From CAMDKS01 sp964402975 (lineage in GTDB: Bacteria; Bdellovibrionota_B; Oligoflexia; Oligoflexales; RGVZ01), in NCBI GenBank assembly GCA_964402975.1, contig CAYOEM010000001.1, forward strand, positions 62,001 through 126,000: a DNA stretch of 64,000 nucleotides, read 5' to 3'. The notes beneath the pieces were generated by a model, which made no database searches, was not told the DNA's origin, and was given only the letters and a program-made list of their open reading frames with translations. The stretch's first letter is position 1, and each line of letters opens with the position of its first letter. Both the position numbers and the translations under genes were made by a program. Shown in pieces: positions 35,504 to 45,262 of this stretch.

Positions 35504-35875
35504 GTGTCTAGTCCCATAAGATTTGACAGAAAACCATATACCGTCTCTTACGTAGATGCTGATGGAAAACAACAGCACATTAGGCGAGTACCACCCCCAA
35601 AGTTACATACGGCTATGCCGACAGATGTCGTAGAACTCAAGCGGCGAAAAAGCGATCATTTTATGGACGGTGATAAAGTCACCGTAAAACACATCAATCC
35701 TAGACACCCGAATGTCTTGAAAGTAGAAAACAGTAACGGCGACACGACTTTCATCTCCTATTACGAGATGGAAATAAAACAAAAAATTGCAAATACGATG
35801 GGCGTTCGCGACGCTTCCCCTGATTCCGAGGAATCGTCCGAAACTATCGATAATAGCTATCTGGATTGGCCGTAA
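35504..35875 (+). CDS. Uncharacterised cytosolic protein
   Basis: 123 residues from a GTG that begins 4 bases after the terminator. Beta-rich (YTVSYVDADGKQQHI, then DGDKVTVKHINPRHPNVLKV) with an acidic tail (SPDSEESSETID). No family recognised. No in-frame ATG occurs before the MPTDVV segment, so either the GTG is used or the protein starts at that internal ATG. Confidence 0.55.
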   Translation: MSSPIRFDRKPYTVSYVDADGKQQHIRRVPPPKLHTAMPTDVVELKRRKSDHFMDGDKVTVKHINPRHPNVLKVENSNGDTTFISYYEMEIKQKIANTMGVRDASPDSEESSETIDNSYLDWP

Positions 35876-35994
35876 GCGAGCCTTTGCCCCCCGCAAACGC
35901 CTCGTCGCTAGACTTCTTTAACGTCAAAAAATTGACATTATTTCGCCTCAATATTGGACGACCGCAGAAACTAACAACCTTGCGTGCAAAGCCA

Positions 35995-36000
35995 TATAAT
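35995..36000 (+). promoter_or_regulatory. -10 box of the receiver-TPR operon
   Basis: Perfect TATAAT 45 bases before the ATG at 36046. The -35 region (CTAACA-like) is poor. Confidence 0.4.
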
Positions 36001-36045
36001 AGAGAGTGGTGGACAAAGCAATTTCTCAAAGGGACGCGCACACTT

Positions 36046-37038
36046 ATGCCCGAAAAAAAACCTGTCGCTGACTGGGCAGAAAAAAAGGCCGGCTTACTCT
36101 GCGACGAAAAAAGTCTTCCTGCATTACTAAGGGAACTACTTCGACAAAAATCATGGGACTCAATAACTACAGACAGCAATGTCCACGAACTTAAAGAATT
36201 ACGCCTTAGCAATAAGATTGGCATGTTCATGATAGTTGACTCTCCAACCCTACCCGCCACTGAAACCTTGCGAGTACTCTTCAGAGACCCGCGTTGCCGA
36301 TTGACGCCCACCATGATCTTTTCCGGCAGTGAATCTACCACAGACACTTTGATCTATGAGCGCATTTTCCAAGTCACGCCATGTCCAAAGCCAATAACTT
36401 TTGGATCGTTTAATGCGTGCTTCGATCGAGTAATAAAACAATGGAATCTGCCTTCCATGTTGGTGCTGCGGAAAATCGCGGCCATGAGTGATGAACATAA
36501 TCTCGATAAAAAAATAGAGATACTGGATAAGCTGCTGGCGGACCCAACTGCGATGCCACTCGCGTTAGCCGCACGAACACAGCTTATGGTAGCAAAACAT
36601 ATGGTTAGGGAAGCCGAAGATAAGCTATTAAGTCTGTGCAAAATTCAGCCAGTCAATCCAGCCACGTTGGCTATATGCGCGTGGTTTTACTTATCAGCAA
36701 AAATGCCCGTGCATGCCATGCGATTTCTAGAAAAACTAAAAGCTATCGCACCATCATCTGTTCTTTTAAACCTCGATCTAGCCTCAGCTCAAATCGCTAG
36801 CGGCGAGTTAACCAAGGCGCTAAATACGACGTATGAGTGGGCACGTCGAAATCCCGGTAACGACGCCGTCGAAGAACGACTGGCAAGACTTCTTACTGCA
36901 GATGGCAAACATTCCCAGGCAGAAAGCCACGGGGTTAAACGGGCAACGATGCAAAACTGCACCGAAATCTGGGCGGCCCTTGAATTAAAAGATGCGGACC
37001 AAACACCTAACCTAAGACGAGAGAAAAACGCATCATGA
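36046..37038 (+). CDS. Response-regulator receiver domain fused to TPR-like repeats
   Basis: About 330 residues. Residues 16-130 fit a receiver domain at CheY-like spacing: acidic pair D20-E21, phospho-acceptor D65 in MFMIVDSPTLP, S93 in MIFSG, and K115 in PKP. The remainder is helical with TPR-like repeats (LALAARTQLMVAKHMVREAEDKL and similar). A TTG at 35866 would extend the protein upstream, but the ATG is preferred because of the -10 box at 35995 and because the extension does not look like protein. The stop overlaps the ATPase gene by ATGA. Signalling to the envelope genes downstream is inference. Confidence 0.65.
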   Translation: MPEKKPVADWAEKKAGLLCDEKSLPALLRELLRQKSWDSITTDSNVHELKELRLSNKIGMFMIVDSPTLPATETLRVLFRDPRCRLTPTMIFSGSESTTDTLIYERIFQVTPCPKPITFGSFNACFDRVIKQWNLPSMLVLRKIAAMSDEHNLDKKIEILDKLLADPTAMPLALAARTQLMVAKHMVREAEDKLLSLCKIQPVNPATLAICAWFYLSAKMPVHAMRFLEKLKAIAPSSVLLNLDLASAQIASGELTKALNTTYEWARRNPGNDAVEERLARLLTADGKHSQAESHGVKRATMQNCTEIWAALELKDADQTPNLRREKNAS

Positions 37039-37880
37039 ATCAATCAAAATCGTCTAAAAGCGAAGCAATCGGTGCGTTGTTCTCACGAGCAACGATCGAG
37101 ACTGAAATTCACCCTGAAGGATGGGACCAACAGATCAATGACATCATTGCTATTGCTAAATCAGCTAATACACTTCTGTGCGTTTATGCTGACGATGGCT
37201 CGGGAAAAACCACTTTTATTCGACAATTCAGCCGCAAATGTAGCCATGCTATGGATGTAATCACGATTAATCCAACATCATCATCCCTGACCCCGGGTTG
37301 GATATCGCACGCTCTTGCTGAGTGGGTCTCGAGCGATCCATCCACGGGTAAAATGCTGCAGCAAAAAATATCTGCGCTGAAAGATGGCGAACGTCCAATC
37401 CTCATCGCAATCGACTCAGGAGACCTCATAGACTTCCAGCAAATGAATGGCGATATAAGCGCGGTTTTAAATCTAGGTGATGCCGCAGAATTAAAGCTCT
37501 CGATTCTGGTAGTGTGCTCGGAAAGACGGGCTGATGGGATAGCAAGGGACCCCGTCATTGGTAATCGGCTCGTGTTCAAGAACGCTCTTCCTAAACTAGG
37601 CGCTGATGACTTGGTGAAAATAACCCTCACAAAACTTCGAAACGTGGGCACCTCGGCATCTATTCCCAGCGAATCTGCTCTTTTGGAGATGGCTAAAAAG
37701 TCAGACGGATCACCAATCAGAATGGCGCATCTTATTTGCGAACACCTAGGCTACGAAGTTCCCACGCCTCAACGCGGTAAGAGCGAGCCAAAACCATTAT
37801 CGGCACGAAAATCAAAGAAAAGCCCAGAATCTAATATGATTTCGATTGATGACTTACTGGCACCACAAACCAAGGATTAG
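37035..37880 (+). CDS. AAA-type ATPase, ExeA-like
   Basis: 281 residues. Walker A ADDGSGKTTF (52-61) and a Walker-B-like ILIAIDSGD, followed by a sensor-like region, as in the AAA_22/ExeA ATPase group. The Walker B lacks the usual Glu after the Asp. Residues past ~250 are basic/disordered. Coupled to the receiver-TPR gene upstream and 11 bases before tamB. Confidence 0.7.
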   Translation: MNQSKSSKSEAIGALFSRATIETEIHPEGWDQQINDIIAIAKSANTLLCVYADDGSGKTTFIRQFSRKCSHAMDVITINPTSSSLTPGWISHALAEWVSSDPSTGKMLQQKISALKDGERPILIAIDSGDLIDFQQMNGDISAVLNLGDAAELKLSILVVCSERRADGIARDPVIGNRLVFKNALPKLGADDLVKITLTKLRNVGTSASIPSESALLEMAKKSDGSPIRMAHLICEHLGYEVPTPQRGKSEPKPLSARKSKKSPESNMISIDDLLAPQTKD

Positions 37881-37891
37881 GCTCAGCCATA

Positions 37892-40800
37892 ATGAAGCGT
37901 CGTCACAAAAAAAGTGTCATAGCCATCCTGGCCATTGCTGCCTTGCTATATATCGGAAATCTTCTGATCGATAATCCGTACACCCACAGTATGGTTAATT
38001 ACTACTTGAACACCCGAATCTTAGACAAACTGCCGATACGTGCTGACTATCAAAGTATGAAACTACAGCTCTTACCACCGGCTATCACAATTTATGGAAT
38101 CAAAATAACCAGTGAAACAAAAGACGCCGCGGCAGACGAACTAGTTTCCATGTCTACTTTCACATTCAAAATATCTCCTTGGGCTGTATTTATGGGTAGC
38201 CCGCAACTAGGCGATATTGAGCTAAAGGACTTAAAATTGACGTGGCCGCTCCCCCCTGATTTTATCGCTGCCCTGAATAAATTGAGGCCTGCCCAATCCG
38301 GCCCAGAACCACCGCCATCGTGGCCACCATCTTTTATGCCGCCTCTTTCATCAATACGTTTAACTAACGCGTCTGTCATAGCACAACTTGACGGCATTTC
38401 GATAAATAGTCTTCAGAACCCTCGCGAAAGCACACGAATCGTTTTAGATGGACTGAACGTGAACGCCAACATCTCTTCATGGAAGGCATTCAAAATTGAT
38501 CTAAATGCAACTAATACTTCGCTGACCGACAAAACGTCATCATATATTGAAAATGGTAAAATTAATGTCCGAGCGGAAATGCGTGGAAAAAACCTCGTAG
38601 CCAGAAGAGTCGAAATCATATCACCACGCCTCTCATTCACTGGAAAATCCAATGTAGAAATAAAGACAAAAAAAAATAGTGACGTTATTGACTCAATCAC
38701 AACCACAATTAATGGTGAAAATATCGAAGGTGACATGAGCGTTATCGGCTCCTTTCTGGATATACCTGGTAGTCGCGGGGACTTTCGAGCAAGCACCAAA
38801 ACCTCGATCACGATACCCATCACATCTAAGCAGCCGTCGAGTTTTCTAACCACCGGATCCTTCAAAAGCAAGGACGCGCGTTTCGCCGACTTTCGACTTT
38901 ATGAAACCGAGTCCGACTTTGAGGTTGACCTGAATAAGTTTAAAATGACCAACTTATCACTGAAGATCGGCGACTTGTCGGTCGCGAAAGGCGGCGGTCA
39001 GATAAATTTTGACAAGCAGGTCAGCTATCTTTTTACCTTGCAGCCAACAAACTTACCGTTCAGAAATTTGATGGATATTTTTAATGTCGATTTCGACGCC
39101 ATGAATTTCGACTTGACGAGTAAAGAACTTAAAATCTCAGGAACGAGCTCTCCTTACCAGATGCAGGTGACATCTGAAGCGACTTTATCCAACTTCACAA
39201 TGCCTTCAATTGAGTACGATCGCACAAAACATCCTACATCACCGGCCTGTGACGTAAACTTAAACTTAGAAATCAATTCTACGGCTCTCTTTTTCAAAAA
39301 CTCGGGTGGATATTGCTATACGCCCGACAATTCAGGGCAAGTCGGTCGTTTCCCACTCAATATTTCTGGTTTCTCAACATTCGCAACAAGCACGGGCATG
39401 GACATCACCATGAGCTCACCTCAATTTAACCTAGGCCCGATATCTTACTTTGCACAGTCCAAGCTAGCCGGCAAAGGCACTATGGAAACCCGAATTTACG
39501 GACCTTACACAGGCGTTAAAATTGCGTCCAAAATGGATATTAAGGACGCAAGCGTCATGTCCAGCCAATTTGCTGCGATGAAAGCCTCCACAGAGGTCGC
39601 CCAAGGAAAATTATTCTGGAAAGACCTAACATTAATTACTCATCAAGGCGGCATCGCAGAAAGCTCATCTGGCTATCTTGAATTCAATGAATCTTTGGAC
39701 ACTGAATTCGAACTATCTGTGAAAATGCTGGATAAGTCGTTTATAGCAAATGTTGTACGAGACGTTACGGACGGGCAGACTCAGTTTGAGATGACGATCA
39801 ATTCCCTACAGGCAAAAATGAGGGGGCCGGCGGCGAGACCCCTAATGTGGAACGGCGTCGCTGCCGTTAATCTGGAACAGATTCGTTTTGCCGGCGGTAC
39901 GGTTGCTAAAAGCTTAGCAGGTACTATCAAGGGCACCGATTCAGGGTACACCACCGAAGACCTTGTAGTTGTATCTGCGGGCACTAAAGCTCAGATACGA
40001 CTGAATCACACGAGAGACTCTAGGGCAAATCCAGGCAACTTCCTCGGAGGAATTGGACTTAACAAAAGCGATCAGTTAGAAATCAACGCAAACCTGCACG
40101 GAATACCCGGACAGGGTAACGACATCAGGCTGCTTCCTGCAGTCGGTCAAAGCCTAACCGATCTTGGGATATCCACCGAGGTCTCAGGCGAAATTAAGCT
40201 TGCTGGAACTTTTTCCAGTCTTACTGGATTAGCGAAAATACAGCTCTCTAAATCTAGAATTCTAGAGTCACCAGTCAGTGATATCATAAGCTCCATCGTA
40301 ATCGATGGATCAAAGATAGACGTCATGGCTGAGCAAGGGGGGAGCGCTCTCAAGGCAAGAATTAGCTTGGATTTGGGAAGTCCTGATATTCCTTTCAATT
40401 GGTATATCGCCGCAAAAAACGCAGATTTTAGACCCTGGCTTCCTTCGATGATGAGTCAGGATGCCCGAAACTTCGCGTATCTGAGCGCAACTTGGAATCT
40501 CGAAGGAACGTTTAAAAATTGGTGGGATTCTGTTGGGGAGCTGGAGTTGCGTGATCTTCGCATTCGCTACTATTCGATGGTCTCGCGCAACGGCCAGCGA
40601 ATGGATTTTAGAAGCGCTTATCCAACAAAGCTGTATTTTCAGCGAAGCGGATGGAAATTCGCCGATAACAAGCCTATTGTCATCAATAGCAGTTTGGGTG
40701 AATTGAGCTTTGGCCTCCACAACCACCGGCCGCCATCTAGTCTTGGCTTAACGACAAAAGGGCACATCGACCTAGAGACTTTGAGACTACTTCTGCCAGA

Positions 40801-42106
40801 TGTGGAGATCGCAACTGGATCACTCAAGGTAGATGGAGGAATCTTCGGTTCGATTGATAAGCCAAACGTCGACATAACTGTAAGAGATGCACCTGATCGT
40901 AACGCAAATACCCCAGCAACCATCGGTCTGAACGGCTTCAGGCCATCGTTCCAAAATATTAAATTAGACGCGCGTGTCGGCACCAACGGAATAACCCTCA
41001 AAGCGTTGCGAGCAACGAAGGGTAACGGGGTCATCTCAGTGGTCGGGTATCTGGCACGGCCTGATTCTGGCGAAGAAACAGACATTACTGTCAACATGGA
41101 TAATGCATCATTTCTCTACCCATTCCCGATTATCAAGTACTTTGATTCAACAATTGATGGACAGATTAAAATCACGGGTAGCGAGCGTCCTTGGACTGCT
41201 TCTGGCCGTGTCGACATAGTCAAAGCGCGATCTAATCGCGATATTGACCTTCGTGAAGCTATCCTGGAGAGCATTCGATCGCAGTCCGCTGCCGACTCCA
41301 CAAGTTCTATCGTACCTTTGATTAATATGGACATTAGCATCAGTGCCGATAAGTCGATTAGCTTCAGCAGTAAAGCCGGGCAGGCGACACTATCATCGGA
41401 CCTGCGCGTTAGCGGATCAAATATCATGCCAAGCATCATCGGCCTCGTCGATGTGTCTAAGGGGCGTTTTTTTTATAAGCGAGAATTTGAGATAAAGCGA
41501 GGTCTGATTAATTTCGACGACCCCATCAAGGTTGACCCTGCACTAGACATCTCAGCCAGCAGTGACGTTTCATCTTACAAGGTTGGTATCAACATCAGCG
41601 GTCGTGCCAGTGCACCAATTATTGACTTTACGGTAGAACCGCCGACTAGACCAGACGGGACCCCGCTATCAAAAATCGATATCATTGGTCTTTTGAACCG
41701 AGGTTCACTCCCCGATACGTCGTCAGGTATTGGCACAGCTGAGTCAACAGCCGCGTCAGAAGCATTAAACATTGCGGCGGGACAAGTTGAAGACACTGTT
41801 CAGAAGATATTCGATTTATCTGGTCAAAGTGTGATCAGGCAAGTCTACATTGACACTTACGCAGATCCAGAGGGAATGCCCATCGTTCGGTTTAACCTAC
41901 CACTCAACATAACAGACGACTTTGATGTGATCCTCAAGGTCGACCAAAGCACTGTCAAGGTATCGTCAGAATACAGTCTCCATGATAGCATCTCGTTAAC
42001 AGGCGGAATTGAAAGCAGCAATGAGCAAACGGGCACCAACAGTAAGACATCCGGCAGCCCCACCGACACCGGTGTCGACCTCAAATTCAAGTTTGCGTTT
42101 CCTTAA
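37892..42106 (+). CDS. tamB: TamB-like AsmA-superfamily translocation/lipid-transfer protein
   Basis: 1404 residues with one N-terminal inner-membrane anchor (SVIAILAIAALLYIGNLLI) followed by very long repetitive beta structure, the bridge-like groove of the TamB/YhdP group. The C-terminal DUF490 domain is recognisable, with a VDVSKGRFFYKREFEI strand and a terminal barrel-like QVYIDTYADPEG/VRFNLPLNITDDF. TamB family proteins span the periplasm and carry phospholipids or assist barrel assembly with TamA. tamA overlaps its 3' end here, which is the reverse of the usual tamA-tamB order. Confidence 0.88.
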   Translation: MKRRHKKSVIAILAIAALLYIGNLLIDNPYTHSMVNYYLNTRILDKLPIRADYQSMKLQLLPPAITIYGIKITSETKDAAADELVSMSTFTFKISPWAVFMGSPQLGDIELKDLKLTWPLPPDFIAALNKLRPAQSGPEPPPSWPPSFMPPLSSIRLTNASVIAQLDGISINSLQNPRESTRIVLDGLNVNANISSWKAFKIDLNATNTSLTDKTSSYIENGKINVRAEMRGKNLVARRVEIISPRLSFTGKSNVEIKTKKNSDVIDSITTTINGENIEGDMSVIGSFLDIPGSRGDFRASTKTSITIPITSKQPSSFLTTGSFKSKDARFADFRLYETESDFEVDLNKFKMTNLSLKIGDLSVAKGGGQINFDKQVSYLFTLQPTNLPFRNLMDIFNVDFDAMNFDLTSKELKISGTSSPYQMQVTSEATLSNFTMPSIEYDRTKHPTSPACDVNLNLEINSTALFFKNSGGYCYTPDNSGQVGRFPLNISGFSTFATSTGMDITMSSPQFNLGPISYFAQSKLAGKGTMETRIYGPYTGVKIASKMDIKDASVMSSQFAAMKASTEVAQGKLFWKDLTLITHQGGIAESSSGYLEFNESLDTEFELSVKMLDKSFIANVVRDVTDGQTQFEMTINSLQAKMRGPAARPLMWNGVAAVNLEQIRFAGGTVAKSLAGTIKGTDSGYTTEDLVVVSAGTKAQIRLNHTRDSRANPGNFLGGIGLNKSDQLEINANLHGIPGQGNDIRLLPAVGQSLTDLGISTEVSGEIKLAGTFSSLTGLAKIQLSKSRILESPVSDIISSIVIDGSKIDVMAEQGGSALKARISLDLGSPDIPFNWYIAAKNADFRPWLPSMMSQDARNFAYLSATWNLEGTFKNWWDSVGELELRDLRIRYYSMVSRNGQRMDFRSAYPTKLYFQRSGWKFADNKPIVINSSLGELSFGLHNHRPPSSLGLTTKGHIDLETLRLLLPDVEIATGSLKVDGGIFGSIDKPNVDITVRDAPDRNANTPATIGLNGFRPSFQNIKLDARVGTNGITLKALRATKGNGVISVVGYLARPDSGEETDITVNMDNASFLYPFPIIKYFDSTIDGQIKITGSERPWTASGRVDIVKARSNRDIDLREAILESIRSQSAADSTSSIVPLINMDISISADKSISFSSKAGQATLSSDLRVSGSNIMPSIIGLVDVSKGRFFYKREFEIKRGLINFDDPIKVDPALDISASSDVSSYKVGINISGRASAPIIDFTVEPPTRPDGTPLSKIDIIGLLNRGSLPDTSSGIGTAESTAASEALNIAAGQVEDTVQKIFDLSGQSVIRQVYIDTYADPEGMPIVRFNLPLNITDDFDVILKVDQSTVKVSSEYSLHDSISLTGGIESSNEQTGTNSKTSGSPTDTGVDLKFKFAFP

Positions 42107-45101
42107 GCAAGCTCTTTTGAATTTGATGCTACTTATACCCATACTGACCTGGAGTCAGCCTGGGCTAGCTGCAGCGTGGTCTATTTCTCAGGACTTAAAT
42201 ATCCCTACTGCAGAAGACAAACGTCTGCACGTAAGAACTCCCGAAATTACCAACGGATCTGACCTTAGGACCGTGCTCACCGCGCTGGCCTTACGTCACC
42301 CTTTTGCAAGCTTGTGGGTCGAGATGCAAAACGGGGCGTATGTCGTGAAAGGCAAAACCGCGGTCCCAGTCGCACAAATTGATTTTAAACTGGCGCCTCT
42401 GGCGCTTTCGTCACAACTTCGGTCAATTATAACACCCTATATCGGACAGGTGCATTCGCCAAAACTTCAGGAAAAAATCTCGCAGGAGATTAAAGATGCC
42501 ATCGTAAAGAGAGGTTACGTCAACGGAAACGTAATTAATTTGATCAGGGAAACCCCAGAGGACGTGACCTACATTTTTAAACTTGATATTGGACAACCAT
42601 GCATCATCGCCGGGTATTTATGGGAACAAAAGCCACCAATTGAGACCGATCAGAGCATCCACGCGGGTGATATTTGTGATGTTGAGGATGCCTCGCGTTC
42701 GATTGCCGAAACTGAGAGCAAAGCGCGAGCACAAGGATATGCAGAAGCGAGCCTTACTTTTGAGGGGTTTCAATTCGACAAAAGTAAAACAGCAGCCTTA
42801 ATCAAAGTAAGCGGCAAGTTTGGTCGCAAAATCGTGTACGAGTTTATCGACCAAACGACCGGAAGAAGCTTATCAAGTATTTTTACAAATACGGACATGC
42901 TGGCGTTTGACCCCTCTATTTTAAGCGTCGAGTCGGTTACGTTCGAACTTATCAGACAGCTGAGGGTCCGAGGGTATGGGGATGCGCAAGTTGTCAATAC
43001 AGCTATGGTGGATGGATCGGGTGGTGAACTTATTCACCGATTTTATATTAAACTCGGGGAACCGACTGTCATTACCCGCATTCAAATCGAAGGTAATATC
43101 TCCTTTACAGAATCAGAGCTATTTAATCTTCTGGGTGTTGAAAGACCTACACAATCTGATGATGAAACGTCCGAAGTCATTTACAATCCAGATGCGATCT
43201 CATCGGGAATCGAAAGAATACGGGCCCAGTATATTAACAAAGGCTTCTGGGACGTTAAAATTGTAGATAGACAGATTCAAAGCGAGTCTCGGGAAGGTCA
43301 AAGCGGGCGTGTCATCATTGTTATCTCTATAGAGGAAGGCGATCAACGCATCTTCGAGCGACTATCGGTCAGCGGCAACCAGGCCGTATCTACAGATCAA
43401 ATAAATGAGCTATCTGATTTCTCACCAGGAGATCCGATAGATCGAAGTAAAATAGTTGATTTGCAGCAAAAAATCAGGACTTTATACGCTAATGAGGGGT
43501 ATTTCTACACCAGCGCCACAGGTGAAACATCATCGCGAAATCTTAAGAACGGGCAGCAGGAAACCATCATTATCATACGAATTGATGAAGGTCCCCGCGT
43601 TAAATTTGGAGATGTCTTTATAACGGGATTGGTCCGTACCGATCCAAAAGTCGTTATGCGAGAGCTTCATTTCAAAACGGGCGACTGGTATGACCCGGAA
43701 CTTGTGGCTGCATCCAGACGAGCCCTGCTTCGCATCGGCGTCTTCTCAACAATCATGATTCGACCTCTAGATCCGGATCTCACTTTCACAAAACCCGCCA
43801 TCGTAGATCTACTTGTTCAGGTCACCGAAAGCCCGTCACGGACTGTTAATTTTGGCCCGGGCTGGAGCTCTTATTATGGCATGCGTTACAACCTTGAGGG
43901 AGCACTCACAAATATCGCAGGCACAGGTCGACAGTTATATGGTCGGGCCAGTTTCAACGAGGAAGCTCACCAGAAAGCTATTGGGCCAAAAACGCTTATC
44001 GGGCGATCAATTTCAGCAGGCTATCTCGAACCTCATATTTTGGATTCTGTGATCGACGGAACAATCTCCGTCTCTCAAGCTGCACGAGCAACAGATTACG
44101 CCTGGTCCCTTACAAAAGGTTTTGAAGTCGAATTTTCTCATAGTCTACGCACACTCATACCCGGATCCAAGGTGGCCGTGTTCTATGCGAGAAAGCTGAA
44201 CGATGAGGAAGGTGCCCGTGAGGATGTAGACGCATTTCTTGCAGATACGTTTGCCGTCGGAAGGGCTGGTCTAAGGCTTTTGGTTGATAAAAGAAATGAC
44301 CAAACCTGGACGACTGCTGGATACACGGTTGACTCAGAGCTCACGTGGGCACGGTACGACTTTGGCGGCGATCTCCGGTACTTCAGGTGGGACGTCTCGT
44401 CAAACCGATATATTTCACCATCAGAAAATTTCGTTTTGGCTTTCGGATTAAATTTCACGAGCTTTGAAGACGTCGAGCGTCGCGGCAATCAGAACAGTGA
44501 TATTCTTCCTGCAAGCGAGCGACTCCCGGCCGGAGGCGTTGATACCGTTCGAGGCTTCAAAGAAAGAAGTCTTGGGCCAATAGTTCGAAGGCCGAATCTC
44601 GGTGAAAATGATGTATGGGATTGTACGTTTACTGCATCGCCCACTGGTGGATCACGCAGGCTTATCTTGAAAGCGGAATCTCGCTACCGATTCGCGTCAT
44701 CGGTGGCTGGCACTTTATTTATTGATTCAGGAACATCGAGTTTTAGCCAGTCCGAAAAGCAAAAATTTGAAAAGGCCTTCGCAGCAGACTCCTCAGTAGG
44801 CGACAACCCAGCTTGCACGGGTAGCCCAAAGCGAAGCATTGAGGATAATATCGGCTACGAAATTGAAGATGTTGCCGCAGAGCCGGAAATCATCTGGCTG
44901 CGAAATTTCACCTCAGTGGGAACCGCGGTCAACTTCTTAACACCAATTGGGTCAATCAATTTGGCGTATGGTATCCCTTGGCATGAGCCCGTAAGTGATA
45001 AGTGCAAAAAGGATAAAGCATTTTGCTTTCCAAGATCTGACCAAAAACTTCCGCTCTGGAAAAGAGGCGAATTCCATTTCAACGTTGGCGCCCGGTTTTA
45101 A
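42021..45101 (+). CDS. tamA: TamA, BamA-superfamily outer-membrane barrel
   Basis: About 1026 residues: signal segment (ALLNLMLLIPILTWSQPGLA), several POTRA domains (~80-560; e.g. PTVITRIQIEGNISFTESEL, ERLSVSGNQAVSTDQI, VKFGDVFITGLVRTDPKVV) and a 16-strand barrel with the conserved RLPAGGVDTVRGF. Length exceeds E. coli TamA (~577) because of extra POTRAs. The start is uncertain: ATG 42021 overlaps tamB by 86 bases, while a TTG at 42093 would give a normal signal peptide and a 14-base overlap. Confidence 0.87.
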   Translation: MSKRAPTVRHPAAPPTPVSTSNSSLRFLKQALLNLMLLIPILTWSQPGLAAAWSISQDLNIPTAEDKRLHVRTPEITNGSDLRTVLTALALRHPFASLWVEMQNGAYVVKGKTAVPVAQIDFKLAPLALSSQLRSIITPYIGQVHSPKLQEKISQEIKDAIVKRGYVNGNVINLIRETPEDVTYIFKLDIGQPCIIAGYLWEQKPPIETDQSIHAGDICDVEDASRSIAETESKARAQGYAEASLTFEGFQFDKSKTAALIKVSGKFGRKIVYEFIDQTTGRSLSSIFTNTDMLAFDPSILSVESVTFELIRQLRVRGYGDAQVVNTAMVDGSGGELIHRFYIKLGEPTVITRIQIEGNISFTESELFNLLGVERPTQSDDETSEVIYNPDAISSGIERIRAQYINKGFWDVKIVDRQIQSESREGQSGRVIIVISIEEGDQRIFERLSVSGNQAVSTDQINELSDFSPGDPIDRSKIVDLQQKIRTLYANEGYFYTSATGETSSRNLKNGQQETIIIIRIDEGPRVKFGDVFITGLVRTDPKVVMRELHFKTGDWYDPELVAASRRALLRIGVFSTIMIRPLDPDLTFTKPAIVDLLVQVTESPSRTVNFGPGWSSYYGMRYNLEGALTNIAGTGRQLYGRASFNEEAHQKAIGPKTLIGRSISAGYLEPHILDSVIDGTISVSQAARATDYAWSLTKGFEVEFSHSLRTLIPGSKVAVFYARKLNDEEGAREDVDAFLADTFAVGRAGLRLLVDKRNDQTWTTAGYTVDSELTWARYDFGGDLRYFRWDVSSNRYISPSENFVLAFGLNFTSFEDVERRGNQNSDILPASERLPAGGVDTVRGFKERSLGPIVRRPNLGENDVWDCTFTASPTGGSRRLILKAESRYRFASSVAGTLFIDSGTSSFSQSEKQKFEKAFAADSSVGDNPACTGSPKRSIEDNIGYEIEDVAAEPEIIWLRNFTSVGTAVNFLTPIGSINLAYGIPWHEPVSDKCKKDKAFCFPRSDQKLPLWKRGEFHFNVGARF

Positions 45102-45262
45102 AAGTAACTTTTGTTGAGATTTAAAGACCTTCCAGCGATCACCCCAACTGCCCAAGTCACTTGCAAGATTTGACTAATTTTATGAAAAAAACAAATGCTC
45201 GCACTTCTGCTGCGCAGGTCCTGTTCCGATAGCCTACCATCAGTGAATTCACGAGGGTATCC

